Shown piece after piece: positions 22,985 through 25,000 of a stretch of DNA of 25,000 nt. The position numbers were made by a program, and so were the translations under genes. The notes under the pieces were generated by a model, which did no database searches, was not told the origin of the DNA, and saw only the letters and a list, made by a program, of their open reading frames with translations. Origin of the DNA: Clostridiaceae bacterium (lineage in GTDB: Bacteria > Bacillota > Clostridia > Lachnospirales > Lachnospiraceae); assembly GCA_902362725.1 (NCBI GenBank), contig CABIXM010000032.1, forward strand, positions 1-25,000, in the 5' to 3' direction. Position 1 is the first letter of the stretch; each line of letters starts with the position of its first letter.

Positions 22985-24208
22985 ATGGCAAAGATAACGA
23001 AGTTATATGGCACGCCGCCCTACCAGGAGCAGGACGGAGGCATGGATGATTATAAGAAGAAACTGTTCCGGCACCGGGCGGGAAGGGGCGCGAAATACCT
23101 GATTGGCGCGGCGGTCGTCCTGTGCGGTTTTCTGGCGTACAGCATATGCTCCCAGAATAAGACCTACACGTCCTACGAGACCGTATCTACAGTAGAGCAC
23201 AGCAGCACGGTCAATACCCTGTATACAGAATACAATGGCAAGCTTCTGAAATACAGCAAGGACGGTATTTCCTGTATCGATTCCCAAAATGAGGCCATCT
23301 GGAGCCAGACCTACAATATGCAGAACCCTATGGTGGACATCTGTGAGGGTGCGGTGGCCGTGGCGGATCAGCAGGGTAATATCGTATATGTCTTTGACGC
23401 TCAGGGCGCGGTCACCGAGATCAGCACCCTGCTTCCGATCCAGCAGATCAGCGTGTCCGCCCAGGGCGTGACGGCCATTCTGCTGAACGACAGCACGGTG
23501 TCCTGGATTTACCTCTATGATAAGGAGGGCAATAAGCTGGCGGAATCCCGGTGCAGTCTGGATGAGACCGGCCAACCCATTTCCATCGCCCTATCTCCGG
23601 ACGGGACGAAGCTGGCGGTATCCTATCTGCAGGTGCAGGAGGGTTCGGCGGCCAGCTGCGTGGTCTTCTATAATTTTGGCTCCGTGGGCAGCAATTTCGT
23701 CGACAAAATCGTTTCCTCCAAAGTGTATACAGACACCGTGATTCCCCGTATCCGCTATATCGGGAAATCCATCTGCGCAGCCATATCCGATCAGGAAATT
23801 ATCTACTATGAGGGCGCGGAGATTCCAGAGGAGAAGAATACCGTTATACTGGACGCTGAGATCGAGAGTGTCTTCTGGGGCGACAGCCGCGTTGGAATTG
23901 TGACCCTGGGCGAAGACACCACGGCGGAAAATGAGGAGGAGGCCGGCAGATACCGTGTGAACCTCTACGACACGTCCGGGAAGCAGATTCTGTCCCGGAA
24001 GACCGACCTGGAATACAGCCAGGTAAAGCTGTCGGGCAAATATCTGATCTTATATAATGAAAATGAGTGCGAGATCTACAATGAAAAAGGCGTCCTGAAA
24101 TACAAGGGCTCCTTCGACAGTGTCATCGCGGATTTATATAAAGGAAATGGACACAATAAATTCGTTCTGGTATTTTCGGACCGGACCGAAACCATCCGAT
24201 TGCAGTAA
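22985..24208 (+). CDS. DUF5711 family membrane-anchored beta-propeller-like protein
   Basis: A 407-residue protein with a basic cytosolic N-terminus, one membrane segment (about 37-55, KYLIGAAVVLCGFLAYSI) and a large outside domain. The outside part shows repeated beta units, for example LLKYSKDGISCIDSQNEAIW, IVYVFDAQGAV, WIYLYDKEGNKLAES, SLSPDGTKLAVS-like and CEIYNEKGVLKYKG, reminiscent of a seven-bladed propeller, as in DUF5711 proteins of Clostridia. Function unknown; a sensor or scaffold on the cell surface is plausible. ATG 22985 has AAAGGA 10 nt upstream. It follows the LysM gene by 93 bp, a gap that contains CCGGAA/TTCCGG and TGCTAT/ATAGCA dyads. Confidence 0.82.
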   Translation: MAKITKLYGTPPYQEQDGGMDDYKKKLFRHRAGRGAKYLIGAAVVLCGFLAYSICSQNKTYTSYETVSTVEHSSTVNTLYTEYNGKLLKYSKDGISCIDSQNEAIWSQTYNMQNPMVDICEGAVAVADQQGNIVYVFDAQGAVTEISTLLPIQQISVSAQGVTAILLNDSTVSWIYLYDKEGNKLAESRCSLDETGQPISIALSPDGTKLAVSYLQVQEGSAASCVVFYNFGSVGSNFVDKIVSSKVYTDTVIPRIRYIGKSICAAISDQEIIYYEGAEIPEEKNTVILDAEIESVFWGDSRVGIVTLGEDTTAENEEEAGRYRVNLYDTSGKQILSRKTDLEYSQVKLSGKYLILYNENECEIYNEKGVLKYKGSFDSVIADLYKGNGHNKFVLVFSDRTETIRLQ

Positions 24209-24318
24209 TAGGATGCGCGCGCTGCGAATATCCTATGGTCATAAAGAAAAAGCAGAAGAGCCTCGGCAAAATAGCTGCCGGGGCGCTCTGTTATCATAAC
24301 GAAGGAGAAATAAATATC

Positions 24319-24894
24319 ATGAACTGGTTACTGCCCGCAGTAGGCTTATTTATCCTGTTATCCGCATGGGACGGACACCGCAAAGGCTTTATTCGGAAAA
24401 TTGTAGGCGTTTTAAGCCTGGTACTGACCCTGATTATCACATCCGTAGTATCGCCGTATCTCCATACCTTTTTAAAAGAAAGCACCGGCCTGTATCATTT
24501 CCTGCAGAATAGGATAGAAGGAAGCGACATCGAGCTTCTGGACGCTTTGCGTGTCCTTGGCATGGAAAATGCGGTCAGCGGCTATCTGGCAGACGAGATT
24601 TTACGATGGGCCGCGTTTCTGATCGCGCTGCTCCTGGCAGGCGTTCTGATCCGGGGTATTCTGTTCTCCCTGGGCATCGTATCTCATCTGCCGATCCTCC
24701 ATGGCCTGAACAAGACCGCCGGACTGGTGCTGGGCTTCGCCGAGGGTGTCGTCCTGGTCTGGATCTTTTTCCTGGTCATCACCGTCTGCGCCTCCACCCA
24801 GGCCGGAGGCCAGCTTCTGAAAATGACCGCCCAGAGCAGTATCCTGTCCTGGCTCTATCGCAACAATTTGCTCCTGAATTGGCTGGGCCTGTAA
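24319..24894 (+). CDS. CvpA family membrane protein
   Basis: A 191-residue polytopic protein of the CvpA/colicin V production family with four to five membrane segments (about 3-20, 25-48, 95-118, 130-160). The opening WLLPAVGLFILLSAWDGHRKGFIR, with GxxKG-like turn, and the phrase GLNKTAGLVLGFAEGVVLVW are typical. Its biochemical role is not settled; family members affect envelope integrity and purine regulation. ATG 24319 is preceded by GAAGGAG at 11 nt. A longer frame from 24235 lacks a ribosome site. It closes a run of three envelope genes (LysM, DUF5711, CvpA), probably co-transcribed. Confidence 0.85.
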   Translation: MNWLLPAVGLFILLSAWDGHRKGFIRKIVGVLSLVLTLIITSVVSPYLHTFLKESTGLYHFLQNRIEGSDIELLDALRVLGMENAVSGYLADEILRWAAFLIALLLAGVLIRGILFSLGIVSHLPILHGLNKTAGLVLGFAEGVVLVWIFFLVITVCASTQAGGQLLKMTAQSSILSWLYRNNLLLNWLGL

Positions 24895-24993
24895 AAATGG
24901 CTTAAAACCAGGGGAAAACAGACTTTTTCAGCCATGTGTAGCCGGGAATTGTACCTTCTTTAGAAAAAATATTAAAAATTTCGAAAAAAGGTG

Positions 24994-24999
24994 TTGACA
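24994..24999 (+). promoter_or_regulatory. -35 box of a promoter running off the window
   Basis: TTGACA, full consensus, at the window's last bases behind an A/T-rich stretch (24958-24988) that resembles an UP element. The -10 box and the gene are outside the window. The region between the cvpA stop (24894) and this box holds nothing else I can name. Confidence 0.55.
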
Positions 25000-25000
25000 T

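Overview
The window looks like the chromosome of a Gram-positive Clostridia, most likely a gut Lachnospiraceae. The chromosomal genes (a Lachnospiraceae-type 6-phosphofructokinase, dnaX-ybaB-recR, a two-subunit transketolase, LysM, DUF5711 and CvpA proteins) and the Shine-Dalgarno/sigma-A style signals fit that group. The genus cannot be fixed from the sequence alone.

Region 1 (1 to about 15,560) is part of an integrative conjugative element (ICE) of the Tn1549 / C. difficile CTn type, read entirely on the minus strand. In transcription order it carries a DUF6017 replication-type protein, DUF5348, PcfB, the VirD4 coupling protein, a small basic protein, Maff2, VirB6 (CD1112 family), PrgI and the start of VirB4. 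VirB4 runs off the left edge. The ICE relaxase and integrase are expected further left and are not in this window. The ICE ends somewhere just upstream of pfkA. The best candidate boundary is the TTTTT-CTTCG-AAAAA stretch near 15,559, next to tandem arm-like repeats.

Region 2 (2160 to 11184), nested in region 1, is a second mobile element of about 9.0 kb inserted inside the 71-codon maff2 gene. The N-terminal half of Maff2 is at 11183-11307 and the C-terminal half at 2069-2159. Deleting the insert with one TT left behind restores an uninterrupted Maff2 frame. The insert has a large serine recombinase at one end, TnpW, a DnaC-like ATPase, a replisome-organizer protein, a HUH relaxase, MobC and a structured oriT-like region. 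It therefore looks like an integrative mobilizable element (IME) riding in the ICE. Its cargo is an AT-rich P-loop kinase on the plus strand and a four-gene PadR-HAAS-lipoprotein-KTR operon with a textbook promoter and a perfect 14-bp palindromic operator. The rejoined element ends form an attP with perfect dyad arms centred on the TT crossover dinucleotide.

Region 3 (about 15,600 to 25,000) is ordinary chromosome, all on the plus strand: pfkA, a 130-bp palindromic intergenic element, dnaX-ybaB-recR, a split transketolase with a clear promoter and terminator, then three envelope-associated genes. The first of these fuses a cytosolic domain resembling a catalytically dead JAB/MPN protease to a membrane segment and an extracellular LysM domain. 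The window stops on a TTGACA -35 box behind an A-rich stretch, suggesting a strong promoter (possibly rRNA or tRNA) just outside.
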